A stretch of DNA of 64,000 nt from Erythrobacter neustonensis (GTDB taxonomy: Bacteria > Pseudomonadota > Alphaproteobacteria > Sphingomonadales > Sphingomonadaceae): contig NZ_CP016033.1 in the NCBI RefSeq assembly GCF_001663175.1, positions 2,666,001-2,730,000 on the forward strand, read 5' to 3'. Shown one piece after another: positions 1-8,198 of this stretch (the first letter of the stretch is position 1; each line of letters begins with the position of its first letter). A program made the position numbers and the translations under genes. The notes below the pieces were generated by a model. It had not been told where the DNA came from. It saw nothing but the letters and a program-made list of their open reading frames with translations, and did no database searches.

Positions 1-58
1 GCCGGTCTGCCGACGGGGGCGGCTGCGGAGTGCTGGCGAGGTCGTTCATGTGCGCCAT
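1..58 (-). CDS. Possible 5' end of a gene running off the left edge
   Basis: An open minus-strand frame starts with ATG at 58-56 and has no stop to the window edge. It would encode about 19 residues beginning MAHMNDLASTPQ, rich in Pro and Ser. A second in-frame ATG lies at 49-47. No clear Shine-Dalgarno site precedes either. Its place just after the terminator of the next minus-strand gene fits a new transcription unit, but 19 codons are too few to name a product. Confidence 0.3.
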   Translation of the reverse strand, partial: MAHMNDLASTPQPPPSADR

Positions 59-120
59 CTAGTCGTGCAAGGCCGCTCTCGCAAGCGCAGGAGCCGTTGC
101 AATTTGTGCGCAGGCCCTGA

Positions 121-160
121 CAAAAAAGAGCGCCGGTGCGGTTGGCCCGCCCGGCGCTCC
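121..160 (-). terminator. Rho-independent terminator of the secreted repeat-protein gene
   Basis: A perfect 9-bp inverted repeat pairs 128-136 (GAGCGCCGG) with 151-159 (CCGGCGCTC) across a 14-nt loop. On the minus strand it is followed by six T residues (A-run at 122-127). It begins about 27 bases past the stop codon of the gene ending at 186. Confidence 0.85.
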
Positions 161-185
161 TCTTGCATTTGCAGATCGACGGCGA

Positions 186-1532
186 TCAGTTGGTGGTTGC
201 GCCGCCGGCCATACCGGCCTTTGCCTGCTGCTTGGCGTAGGTGCTCCACAGCATCGCCACCGGCGCGCGCGAACCCTGCACCTTGGCAAAGGTAGCAAGC
301 GCCATGTCGGTGTTGCCCGAACCGATCTGCGCGATGCCCAGACGGGTCAGCGCAAGATCGCGGTCGACATCGGGCAGCGTCAGGCTCTTCTCGTAGAACC
401 CTGCCGCCTTGGCGTATTCGCCATAGCTCAGGAAGGTGTCGCCAGCGGCGATGATCGTGCGAAGCTTGGCAGCCCCGGCATTGGCATCGCGTTCGAGCGT
501 CGGCAGGGCGGCACGGTCCTGCGCGATCAGGCCCGCTGCTGCCTTGGCCTGTTCATCGACCCAGCTGTCGCTGCCCTTGGCGATCACGCCCGAGGCATTG
601 GCCTCGTCGATCACAGCCTTGACTTCGAACGGCAGACGGCGCGGATCGGCGGACTCGATATAGAAGATATAGTCGTTCTTCTCCTTGAGCGCGCCGACCT
701 TCTTGCCCAGACGCAGGAGGTCAAGCAGAACTGCGCCATCGTAATCGTTGAGATTGCGGGTCAGGTTGATCGCATCGCGCCAGTTTTCGGTGGTGGGGAA
801 ATCCACCACCCAGTTCTGCACCAGACCATAGATCTGGGGCACCATTTCGTTTCTGTAGGCAATCGAAATGCCACGGCCGTAGAGTTTGGCACCGACCGGC
901 TTGCCTTCAGCCCTGAGGCTGTCGATCAGATCGGTCAGATACTTGATGCCTTCGGCATTGCGGCCTTCGGCAAAGTACAGTTCTGCCAGACTAAGCTGCA
1001 GATCCTGCACCGATGCGGTCGGGGTGCTGTAGTTCAGGTTGATCGCGTTCTGCAGATAGGTGCGCGCCTTGTCATACTGCTTCAGTTCGTTGGCGACCTG
1101 GGACGCGACGACATTGAAGCGGCCCGCGTTTTCAGGGGCAACCTTGCCGCTGGCCAGCATCATCTCCGCGCCCTGCAACTGCAGCGGATAATCCTTGGAC
1201 GTAATCCCGAGATTGTAGATCATCCCGCCAAGCGCCTGCTTGTCATCGGGCGTTGCCGCCAGCGGTACCAGCGCCATAACCTGCGGCTTGAGTGCAGCGT
1301 AATCGGGCGACGGCGCCTTGAGCGCAGTTTCGACGCCCTGATAGGCCTTCACGAAAGCAGGCGTGAATTTCGCCTTGGCTTCCGCCGGCTCATCCTTCTT
1401 CTTTTTCTGGGCAAGGGCTGCTCCGGTGAAGCCGGGCACGGCGAGCACGGCGGTGCCGGTGGCAAGCGCCACAGCAAGCGCGAACTGGCGGCCAAGGCCG
1501 GCCTGACGACGGGGCGAAGACAAATTGGTCAC
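186..1532 (-). CDS. Secreted TPR-like helical repeat protein
   Basis: About 448 residues. The N-terminus looks like a signal peptide: a basic region (RRQAGLGRQ), a long Ala/Val/Leu core, then GAALAQ, followed by a KKKK patch. The rest is alpha-helical with loosely repeated pairs that resemble tetratricopeptide units (for example ALTRLGIAQIGSGNTDMAL near the C-terminus), so it is probably a periplasmic scaffold. I chose GTG at 1532 because GGAG lies about 6 bases upstream; GTG at 1544 is also possible. Monocistronic, divergent from gyrA, ending in a strong terminator. The specific function is unknown. Confidence 0.8.
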   Translation of the reverse strand: MTNLSSPRRQAGLGRQFALAVALATGTAVLAVPGFTGAALAQKKKKDEPAEAKAKFTPAFVKAYQGVETALKAPSPDYAALKPQVMALVPLAATPDDKQALGGMIYNLGITSKDYPLQLQGAEMMLASGKVAPENAGRFNVVASQVANELKQYDKARTYLQNAINLNYSTPTASVQDLQLSLAELYFAEGRNAEGIKYLTDLIDSLRAEGKPVGAKLYGRGISIAYRNEMVPQIYGLVQNWVVDFPTTENWRDAINLTRNLNDYDGAVLLDLLRLGKKVGALKEKNDYIFYIESADPRRLPFEVKAVIDEANASGVIAKGSDSWVDEQAKAAAGLIAQDRAALPTLERDANAGAAKLRTIIAAGDTFLSYGEYAKAAGFYEKSLTLPDVDRDLALTRLGIAQIGSGNTDMALATFAKVQGSRAPVAMLWSTYAKQQAKAGMAGGATTN

Positions 1533-1544
1533 TGCGTTCTCCAC

Positions 1545-1856
1545 ATTTATGGCCGTCTGCGCGCCAATCGCGGCGCGCGCACTGCCCGAAAACCGCCCTT
1601 GCCTTTGAACGGCCCGGACGGGATTTGCAAATTGTCCCTAGGTGTGGCCGGGTGAACGGTCTTTGAATGCACACCTGGCGCAATAGACAGGTTGGCAATG
1701 TCCGAGGTGTGGAAAAATGCGCTTCGTTCGCCGTGTGTTCCATGCACACGGTGGCACAATGCCGGCCAAGCGCCTATCTAGATCGCGATATGCTGGCCTG
1801 ACTATGGCCGGCCCGCCGCATCCGGCACCCGAACACAAGCAGAAACGGCCCTTATC
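1545..1856. other. 312-bp divergent intergenic region upstream of gyrA
   Basis: No credible gene is seen here; the ORFs crossing it are shadows. It must hold promoters for the minus-strand secreted protein and for gyrA. Visible elements are an SOS-box-like direct repeat (1726-1740), an overlapping inverted repeat CCGTGTG/CACACGG (1731-1737 and 1745-1751), and three copies of an AGGTGTGG-like octamer at 1640-1647, 1705-1712 and (inverted) 1670-1677. Confidence 0.6.
1726..1740 (+). promoter_or_regulatory. Candidate LexA box upstream of gyrA
   Basis: GTTC at 1726-1729, seven bases, then GTTC at 1737-1740. This matches the alphaproteobacterial LexA operator GTTC-N7-GTTC and has the same form as the site upstream of lexA in this window. 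It lies about 117 bases upstream of the gyrA start. Eight fixed bases are expected about twice by chance in 64 kb on two strands, so the location carries most of the weight. Confidence 0.4.
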
Positions 1857-4658
1857 TTGAGCGACGACAGCGACATCATCGATTCCCCCGCAAGCCCGGC
1901 AGCTGGCTTCGACCGCATCGACATCGTCGACGAGATGAAGTCGAGCTACCTCGACTACGCTATGAGCGTGATCGTCAGCCGCGCGCTGCCCGATGTGCGC
2001 GACGGATTGAAGCCCGTGCACCGCCGCATCCTGTTCGCCAGCCAGGAAGGCGGCTTTGTCGCCGGGCGCCCTTACCGCAAATCGGCCAAGATCGTCGGCG
2101 ACGTGATGGGCAACTATCACCCCCACGGCGACAGCGCGATCTATGATGCGCTCGCCCGCATGACCCAGCCGTGGTCGATGCGCGTGCCGCTGATCGATGG
2201 TCAAGGCAACTTCGGCTCGATGGACCCCGATCCGCCGGCGTCGATGCGTTATACCGAAGCGCGCCTTGCGCGGGTGGCCAATGCGCTGCTCGACGATCTC
2301 GACAAGGATACGGTCGACTTTACCGAAAACTACGATGGCTCCCGCAAGGAGCCGACGGTGCTGCCGGCGCGGTTCCCCAACCTGCTGGTCAACGGCGCAG
2401 GCGGGATCGCGGTCGGCATGGCCACCAACGTCCCGCCGCACAACCTTGGCGAAGTCATCGACGCTTGTTTCGCCTTCATGGACAACCCCGCGATCACTTC
2501 GGAAGAACTGATCCAGTATGTCCCGGGCCCGGACTTTCCCACCGCCCCGTTGATCCTCGGCACGCACGGCGCGCGCCAAGCCTACACGACCGGGCGCGGC
2601 TCGATCCTGATGCGTTGCCGGCACGAGGTGGAATCGACCCGCGGCGCCAAGAGCGAGGGGCGCGAAAGCATCGTATTCACCTCGATCCCCTATCAGGTGG
2701 GCAAATCCAATCTGGTCGAGAAGATCGCCGAAGCCGCGAAGGAAAAGCGGATCGAGGGCATCAGCGACATCCGCGACGAATCCTCGCGCGAAGGCGTGCG
2801 TGTGGTCATCGATCTGAAGCGCGATGCGACACCCGAAGTCGTGCTCAACCAGATCTGGCGGCACACGCCCGCGCAATCGAGCTTCCCGGCCAACATGCTC
2901 GCGATCCGCGGCGGTCGGCCCGAGACGCTGCGGTTGCGCGATTTCATCCAGGCTTTCATCAGCTTCCGCGAGGAAGTGATCACCCGGCGCACCAAGTTCG
3001 AACTCGCCAAGGCGCGCGAACGGGCGCACATCTTGCTCGGCCTGGTCGTTGCGGTATCGAACCTCGACGAGATCGTGGCGATGATCCGTTCGGCCCGCAA
3101 CCCGGCCGAGGCGCGCGCGAAGCTGCTCGCCAAGGAATGGCCGATCGGGGACATCGCGCAATATATCCGGCTGGTCGAGGCGATTGAACCCGATGCCGAT
3201 CAGGAAGGCGGCACCTATCGCCTGTCCGAACGGCAGGTGAAGGCGATCCTCGAACTGCGCCTCCACCGCCTTACTGCACTGGGCCGCGACGAGATCGGTG
3301 ACGAGCTCAAGGGACTGGCGATCGCGATCGAGGAATATCTTTCGATCCTCGGTGATCGCGTCAAGCTTTACGGCGTGATGCGCACCGAGCTTGAGGAAAT
3401 CCGCGCCACTTACGCCACCCCGCGCCTGTCCGAAATCGCCCCCGCATGGGATGGGCTTGGCGATGAAGACCTGATCGAGCGCGAGGAGATGGTCGTCACC
3501 GTCACCCATGGCGGCTACATCAAGCGCACACCGCTGGCGACCTTCCGGGCGCAGGCACGCGGCGGCAAGGGCCGCAGCGGCATGGCCACCAAGGACGAGG
3601 ATGCGGTGGTCGAACTGTTCGTCACCAGCACGCACAACCCCGTCCTGTTCTTCACCAACACCGGCCGGGTTTACCGCAAGAAGGTGTGGAAGCTGCCCGA
3701 GGGCGGCCCCCAGACCAAGGGCCGGCCGATGGTCAACCTGCTTCCGCTCGGCGAAGACGAGCGCGTCACCAACGTGCTGCCGCTGCCCGAGGACGAGGCG
3801 ACCTGGGCCAACCTCAACATCGTGTTCGCAACGGAACAGGGCATGGTCCGACGCAATTCGATGGATGCCTTTGCCAATATCCCGACCGCGGGCAAATATG
3901 CGATGGGCTTCGTCGAAGGCTCGGGCGACCGCTTGGTCGGGGTGCAACTGCTCACCGAAGATCAGCAGATCTTCCTCGCCAGCGACAGCGGCAAGGCGAT
4001 CCGCTTTGCCGCGACCGACGCGCGCGAAACCAAGAGCCGCACCGGGATCGGCGTGCGGGGCATGAGCCTCAAGAAAGGCGGCAAGGTCGTCAGCATGGCG
4101 GTGCTCGATCCGTTGTCGGCCAGCATGGAAACCCGCGAGGCCTATCTGCGCGCCGCAGCGTGGAAGAACAACGAGGCTGCGCCGACGCTCGGTGCAGAAC
4201 AGGTCTCGGCGATGGCGGCAGGCGAGGAATTCATCCTCACCATCACCGCCAACGGCTATGGCAAGATTTCCTCGGCTTACGAATACCGCACCACGGCGCG
4301 CGGCGGTCAGGGGATTACCAATATCGGCACGCCCGACAGCAATCCTGAACGCAACGGGCCGGTGGTTGCCAGCTTCCCGGTGAAGCATGGCGCGCAGTTG
4401 ATGCTGGTCACCGATCAGGCGAAACTGATCCGTCTCGGCATCGATTTCCGCCACCTGACGCCGGGCGGCTTTACCGAGCACAAGGGCTTCTCGATCTCGG
4501 GTCGCGGTTCGTCGGGCGTGCGGATCTTCGACGTGGCGAAGGGCGAACACATTGTCGGCGCGGCGTTGATCGACGACACGACCGAGCCGGAAAACCCCGC
4601 AGAAGAAGCGATTGCCGCCGAACTCGGCACAGCCGCGGACGACACGCCGGCAAGCTGA
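1857..4658 (+). CDS. gyrA: DNA gyrase subunit A
   Basis: 933 residues, near the usual alphaproteobacterial length. GyrA cuts and rejoins DNA and wraps it so that the GyrA2GyrB2 complex can introduce negative supercoils using ATP. Catalytic Tyr132 sits in ASMRYTEAR. The quinolone-resistance region [10 protein letters not shown] keeps Ser93 and Asp97, matching E. coli Ser83/Asp87 wild type. The C-terminal beta-pinwheel begins near residue 545, and its GyrA-box reads QARGGKG (residues 566-572) rather than QRRGGKG. The start is TTG at 1857; no better in-frame start exists upstream. Gyrase rather than ParC is supported by the recognisable box and full C-terminal domain. Confidence 0.97.
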   Translation: MSDDSDIIDSPASPAAGFDRIDIVDEMKSSYLDYAMSVIVSRALPDVRDGLKPVHRRILFASQEGGFVAGRPYRKSAKIVGDVMGNYHPHGDSAIYDALARMTQPWSMRVPLIDGQGNFGSMDPDPPASMRYTEARLARVANALLDDLDKDTVDFTENYDGSRKEPTVLPARFPNLLVNGAGGIAVGMATNVPPHNLGEVIDACFAFMDNPAITSEELIQYVPGPDFPTAPLILGTHGARQAYTTGRGSILMRCRHEVESTRGAKSEGRESIVFTSIPYQVGKSNLVEKIAEAAKEKRIEGISDIRDESSREGVRVVIDLKRDATPEVVLNQIWRHTPAQSSFPANMLAIRGGRPETLRLRDFIQAFISFREEVITRRTKFELAKARERAHILLGLVVAVSNLDEIVAMIRSARNPAEARAKLLAKEWPIGDIAQYIRLVEAIEPDADQEGGTYRLSERQVKAILELRLHRLTALGRDEIGDELKGLAIAIEEYLSILGDRVKLYGVMRTELEEIRATYATPRLSEIAPAWDGLGDEDLIEREEMVVTVTHGGYIKRTPLATFRAQARGGKGRSGMATKDEDAVVELFVTSTHNPVLFFTNTGRVYRKKVWKLPEGGPQTKGRPMVNLLPLGEDERVTNVLPLPEDEATWANLNIVFATEQGMVRRNSMDAFANIPTAGKYAMGFVEGSGDRLVGVQLLTEDQQIFLASDSGKAIRFAATDARETKSRTGIGVRGMSLKKGGKVVSMAVLDPLSASMETREAYLRAAAWKNNEAAPTLGAEQVSAMAAGEEFILTITANGYGKISSAYEYRTTARGGQGITNIGTPDSNPERNGPVVASFPVKHGAQLMLVTDQAKLIRLGIDFRHLTPGGFTEHKGFSISGRGSSGVRIFDVAKGEHIVGAALIDDTTEPENPAEEAIAAELGTAADDTPAS

Positions 4659-4677
4659 CGCATTGCCTGCACGATGC

Positions 4678-4709
4678 GCGAACGGCCCGCTATCTGGCGG
4701 GCTGTTCGC
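4678..4709. terminator. Hairpin between convergent gyrA and YhhN genes
   Basis: Arms GCGAAC-g-GCCCGC (4678-4690) and GCGGGC-t-GTTCGC (4697-4709) pair across a six-base loop with one internal mismatch. It starts 20 bases after the gyrA stop and overlaps the 3' end of the opposing gene, so it could serve both strands. There is no T-tract. Confidence 0.55.
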
Positions 4710-5355
4710 CGCGCATGCACTGGACGATACCCGTGGCGATCATCAGCTGCCCGGCATAATACAGCGGCCAGATCAAGAGATCGGGCAGCGGTGCCAGATC
4801 GATTGCCCCCATCCGCGAGAAAAGCAGCCAGTCGCTGACCACGAACAATACCGCGCCCGTGCCGACGCGGTAACGCGGATAGTGGCTCATCCACGCGGTT
4901 CCGGCCATGACGCCAAGGAACGCTGCGTAAAACGCCACCTTGCCATCACCGCTCAGCAACCAGCTGATCAATGGCGTGCCGATCACCAAGGATGCGGCAA
5001 TCACGTTCTGTACGGGCGAAGGGCGCTGGTGGCGATTGCGCATGTAAAGGGCCACCATCATCACATGTGCAGCGGCGAAGAACGCGCCGCCGGTGATGAA
5101 ATCAAGCTCGATCGCGACATCGCCGCAGGCTGCCAGCGCCAAGGCTGCGGCGAGCAACAGGCCATCGCTCCGGTGCTTGCCCTGCGGCACGCGCACGGCG
5201 GCATAGACCGCAAGCAACCCTACCGCACCGCCTTTGGCTAACAGGCCCCACAGGCCCTCCCCCACCGGATTGTCGCGCAGGAAATAATAGGCGACCGATG
5301 CCGCGATGCTTGCCAGCAGCCATGGCCTTTGTTCGATCAATGCGCGCTGTGCCAT
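4690..5355 (-). CDS. YhhN-family integral membrane protein (lysoplasmalogenase-like)
   Basis: 221 residues with about eight predicted transmembrane segments (for example [13 protein letters not shown] and [18 protein letters not shown]). The pattern CGDVAIEL in TM3 and SDWLLFSR near the C-terminus is typical of the YhhN/TMEM86 family, whose animal members hydrolyse lysoplasmalogen. The bacterial substrate is usually unknown. Starts at ATG 5355, divergent from trmFO, and converges on gyrA. Confidence 0.8.
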   Translation of the reverse strand: MAQRALIEQRPWLLASIAASVAYYFLRDNPVGEGLWGLLAKGGAVGLLAVYAAVRVPQGKHRSDGLLLAAALALAACGDVAIELDFITGGAFFAAAHVMMVALYMRNRHQRPSPVQNVIAASLVIGTPLISWLLSGDGKVAFYAAFLGVMAGTAWMSHYPRYRVGTGAVLFVVSDWLLFSRMGAIDLAPLPDLLIWPLYYAGQLMIATGIVQCMRGEQPAR

Positions 5356-5425
5356 GCCGGTCCTGTATCCTGTCGCTGCCCCTTGGGACTTGCGGCAGGG
5401 CTATCACGCAATTACCTGCCTCGCC

Positions 5426-6811
5426 ATGACCGGACCTACCACTTCCCACGATGTTCACATAATCGGCGGCGGCCTTGCCGGGTGCGAGGCGGCTTGGCAG
5501 CTTGCGCAGGCTGGCGCGAAGGTGCGGCTGTCCGAAATGCGCGGATCGGGGGAGATGACCCCCGCGCACCAGACCGATGGGTTGGCCGAGCTGGTGTGCT
5601 CCAACTCCTTCCGCTCGGACGACGATACCAAGAACGCGGTAGGCCTGCTGCATTATGAAATGCGCGCGCTGGACAGTCTTGTCATGCGCGCAGGCAAAGC
5701 GGCAAGAGTGCCCGCGGGCAGCGCGATGGCGGTCGACCGCGATGTCTTTTCGGCCGAGGTCGAAAAGGCGCTGGGCCAGCATCCCAATATTACCATCGTG
5801 CGCGAGCGGGTCGATCACCTGCCCGACAGCGGCCTCACAATCGTCGCCACCGGGCCTTTGACCGCCGAAGCTTTGGCGGGCAGCATCGTGCAGGCAACCG
5901 GTTCCGATCGGCTTGCCTTCTTCGATGCCATCGCGCCGATCGTCCACCGCGATTCGATCGACATGAGTAAGGTCTGGATCCAGTCGCGCTGGAACAAGAC
6001 CACCGAAGCCTCGAACGAAGGCGGCGATTACATCAATTGCCCGATGAACGAGGAGCAATACCGCGCCTTCCACAAGGGCCTGATGGAGGGCGAGAAGACC
6101 GAATTCAAGCAATGGGAAAAGGACACGCCCTATTTCGATGGCTGCATGCCGATCGAAGTAATGGCCGAGCGCGGCTGGGAAACGCTGCGCTATGGCCCGA
6201 TGAAGGGCGTCGGGCTCGACAACCCGTTCGATACGACACCTGAATTCCCGCAAGGACGCTGGCCCTATGCCGTGGTGCAGCTTCGCCAGGACAACAAGCT
6301 GGGCACGCTGTGGAACATGGTCGGATTTCAGACCAAGCTTAAATATGCCGCGCAGATCGAACTGTTCCGCACGATACCGGGTCTGGAGAATGCGGAATTC
6401 GCGCGGCTGGGCGGATTGCACCGCAACACCTTCCTCAACTCGCCCGAAGTGCTCGACCGCCAGCTGCGCCTGAAAGCTGCCCCGCATATCCGCTTTGCCG
6501 GTCAGGTGACAGGCTGCGAAGGCTATGTCGAAAGCGCGGCGATCGGTCTGGTTGCGGGCCTGATGACTGCGGCGGAACTGGCCGGCCGCGCGTGGCAGCC
6601 GTTGCCCCCGACGACAGCGCTGGGCGCGCTGCTCAGTCACATCACGGGTGACGCGGAAGCCGCATCGTTTCAGCCGATGAATGTCAATTTCGGGCTTTTT
6701 CCGCCGTTGCACGATGTCGGCAAGAAGGTCCGCAAGGAGGCCTATACCACGCGGGCCAAGGCTGATTTGGGGCAATGGATCGCGGCCCACCGGACCCCCT
6801 TGCCCGCCTGA
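5426..6811 (+). CDS. trmFO: tRNA (uracil-54-C5)-methyltransferase, folate/FAD-dependent
   Basis: 461 residues. TrmFO makes ribothymidine at position 54 of the tRNA T-loop using methylenetetrahydrofolate and FADH2. The N-terminus has the FAD dinucleotide-binding motif [14 protein letters not shown] (from about residue 10), then the conserved [12 protein letters not shown] segment. The C-terminal part has [18 protein letters not shown], also typical of the TrmFO/Gid family. I prefer ATG 5426, directly before the FAD motif, over a longer frame from 5306 that overlaps the divergent neighbour. It ends 4 bp before the convergent EF-hand gene. Confidence 0.95.
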   Translation: MTGPTTSHDVHIIGGGLAGCEAAWQLAQAGAKVRLSEMRGSGEMTPAHQTDGLAELVCSNSFRSDDDTKNAVGLLHYEMRALDSLVMRAGKAARVPAGSAMAVDRDVFSAEVEKALGQHPNITIVRERVDHLPDSGLTIVATGPLTAEALAGSIVQATGSDRLAFFDAIAPIVHRDSIDMSKVWIQSRWNKTTEASNEGGDYINCPMNEEQYRAFHKGLMEGEKTEFKQWEKDTPYFDGCMPIEVMAERGWETLRYGPMKGVGLDNPFDTTPEFPQGRWPYAVVQLRQDNKLGTLWNMVGFQTKLKYAAQIELFRTIPGLENAEFARLGGLHRNTFLNSPEVLDRQLRLKAAPHIRFAGQVTGCEGYVESAAIGLVAGLMTAAELAGRAWQPLPPTTALGALLSHITGDAEAASFQPMNVNFGLFPPLHDVGKKVRKEAYTTRAKADLGQWIAAHRTPLPA

Positions 6812-6815
6812 GCGC

Positions 6816-7277
6816 TCAACACTTGCAAGCGGGCTTGCGCGCAGCGGGTTTTGGCGCGGTTGCAGCAAACTCCCGGGTGGTCAGGCGGCCATCGGCATCC
6901 TTGTCTGCTGCACTGAACCGGTCGACGGTTGCAACGGCCCATTCCTCGAAAGTGAGAAGGTTGTTGCCGTCCTCGTCGAGCTTGCGAAACGCATCGGTGC
7001 GCGTCGAAAGCATTTCGTTGCGGGTGATCAAGCGGTCGCGGTTGCGATCGTAGCGGAAGAAACGCTGTTCCTCCTTGCTCAAGGCGCTCACCTCGGGCGG
7101 TGCGGGGCCGGTTTGCTGGCCCGGGTCTGCACTGGGCAGCGCCATCGGGTCGATCGCGGGCGGTGCGGCCACGGGCGGCGGAGCGGCGCTTTCCGTGGCC
7201 GCGCGCCCTTGCCACCAGAACATGCCGACGCCTGCCAGCATCAACCCGCCCAAAACCCCCAATACCGCCTGTCGCAA
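6816..7277 (-). CDS. Membrane-anchored EF-hand protein
   Basis: 153 residues. A single N-terminal hydrophobic segment (about 4-22) is followed by a Pro/Ala-rich linker (30-62), then three EF-hand-like loops: residues 77-88 (DRNRDRLITRNE), 101-112 (DEDGNNLLTFEE) and 125-136 (DKDADGRLTTRE), each starting exactly 24 residues after the last. The tail ends PACKC. It probably binds Ca2+ on the periplasmic side of the inner membrane. Its partner is unknown; it converges on trmFO with a 4-bp gap. Confidence 0.82.
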   Translation of the reverse strand: MRQAVLGVLGGLMLAGVGMFWWQGRAATESAAPPPVAAPPAIDPMALPSADPGQQTGPAPPEVSALSKEEQRFFRYDRNRDRLITRNEMLSTRTDAFRKLDEDGNNLLTFEEWAVATVDRFSAADKDADGRLTTREFAATAPKPAARKPACKC

Positions 7278-7326
7278 GGGTCTGCCCCCCTCTTGCTGGT
7301 TGCTGTGACCACGTAACTACACGTAA

Positions 7327-7989
7327 TCATGCACCAAAGATAGCGGCCCTGTATGCGGTAAGCGATGCCCCCCTTCCGTCCATCAACGGTATCCCGCCGG
7401 CATCGAGCGATCGCGCTCCAAGCGCGCCGAGCACCGCCAGTCCGCGCCACTCGCCGCTCATTCGTCCGGTCCCGCGCCGCGCCGCGGCGCCGCTCGCGAT
7501 CAACGCGCCCCGCTCTTCCGGACGGGAAACCGCCTGGCTCGCATCGGCCGCAGCCCAGCAATGCCCAGCCGCCAGAAGCCGGCGCACCAGCGGCGTCTCA
7601 TCGGGATCCGGAACCAGCGCTGCGAAGAAGGCGCCCCGCCCCGCCCCGAACCGCGCTGCCTCGGCAGGGCCGAGGTCTTGGGCGGTCACGAACAGTTCCC
7701 ATGCGTCCACCATCTGGATCAGCGCCTGTTCGCGCCCTTGCCAATGGCGACCGATTCCATCGAGCACAGCGTCACCGGTGGGGCGCTCGTCCCATGGCTT
7801 GTCCAGCGCCTCACGCCACCACGCCAGCCGCATCTGCCCCAGCATCGGCTCGGTGGTGCGCTGAACGATGCGTGCCAACCGCCGATCAAGCTGAAAGGCG
7901 ACGGCGAGCGGTGCGCGCACGGCCACGCCGCTCCACGCAAGCGCAAGCGTGATCTCGGGGGGTAACGGTTCGGCAACAGCGGCGTTCAC
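7327..7989 (-). CDS. Squalene/phytoene-synthase-fold protein, probably non-catalytic
   Basis: 220 residues. The motif LGQMRLAWWREAL (about residues 50-62) is the hallmark of the phytoene/squalene synthase family. The Asp-rich DxxxD metal-binding sites expected in the active enzymes are not seen: the first region reads AFQLDRRLARIV and the second is absent. The protein is also shorter than real synthases (about 280-350 residues). It resembles the short family members related to NDUFAF6, a mitochondrial complex I assembly factor. That link is inference. Single gene, divergent from the Tad-like cluster. Confidence 0.7.
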   Translation of the reverse strand: MNAAVAEPLPPEITLALAWSGVAVRAPLAVAFQLDRRLARIVQRTTEPMLGQMRLAWWREALDKPWDERPTGDAVLDGIGRHWQGREQALIQMVDAWELFVTAQDLGPAEAARFGAGRGAFFAALVPDPDETPLVRRLLAAGHCWAAADASQAVSRPEERGALIASGAAARRGTGRMSGEWRGLAVLGALGARSLDAGGIPLMDGRGASLTAYRAAIFGA

Positions 7990-8198
7990 GCCAGCGCGCC
8001 TACCGGAGCCACTGGCCGATTGGCAAGCCTGGTGCCGGCAATCTCTTCCCCCTCACCGGCGATCCTCCCTGGGCTTAACGCAGCTTTTTGTTAACCATGC
8101 TCCTTTGCACTCCGCTTACCAGAGTAAATTATGGGCGAAGGATGCAACTGGAATGCCCGCCGGATCATGCGCGGGCGACAGGGAAGGGCATTGAGGCG

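Noticed and set aside
1638..4550. A 970-codon minus-strand open frame opposite gyrA
   Set aside because: It is the antisense shadow of a high-GC gene; gyrA is unmistakable on the other strand and the shadow protein has no family resemblance.
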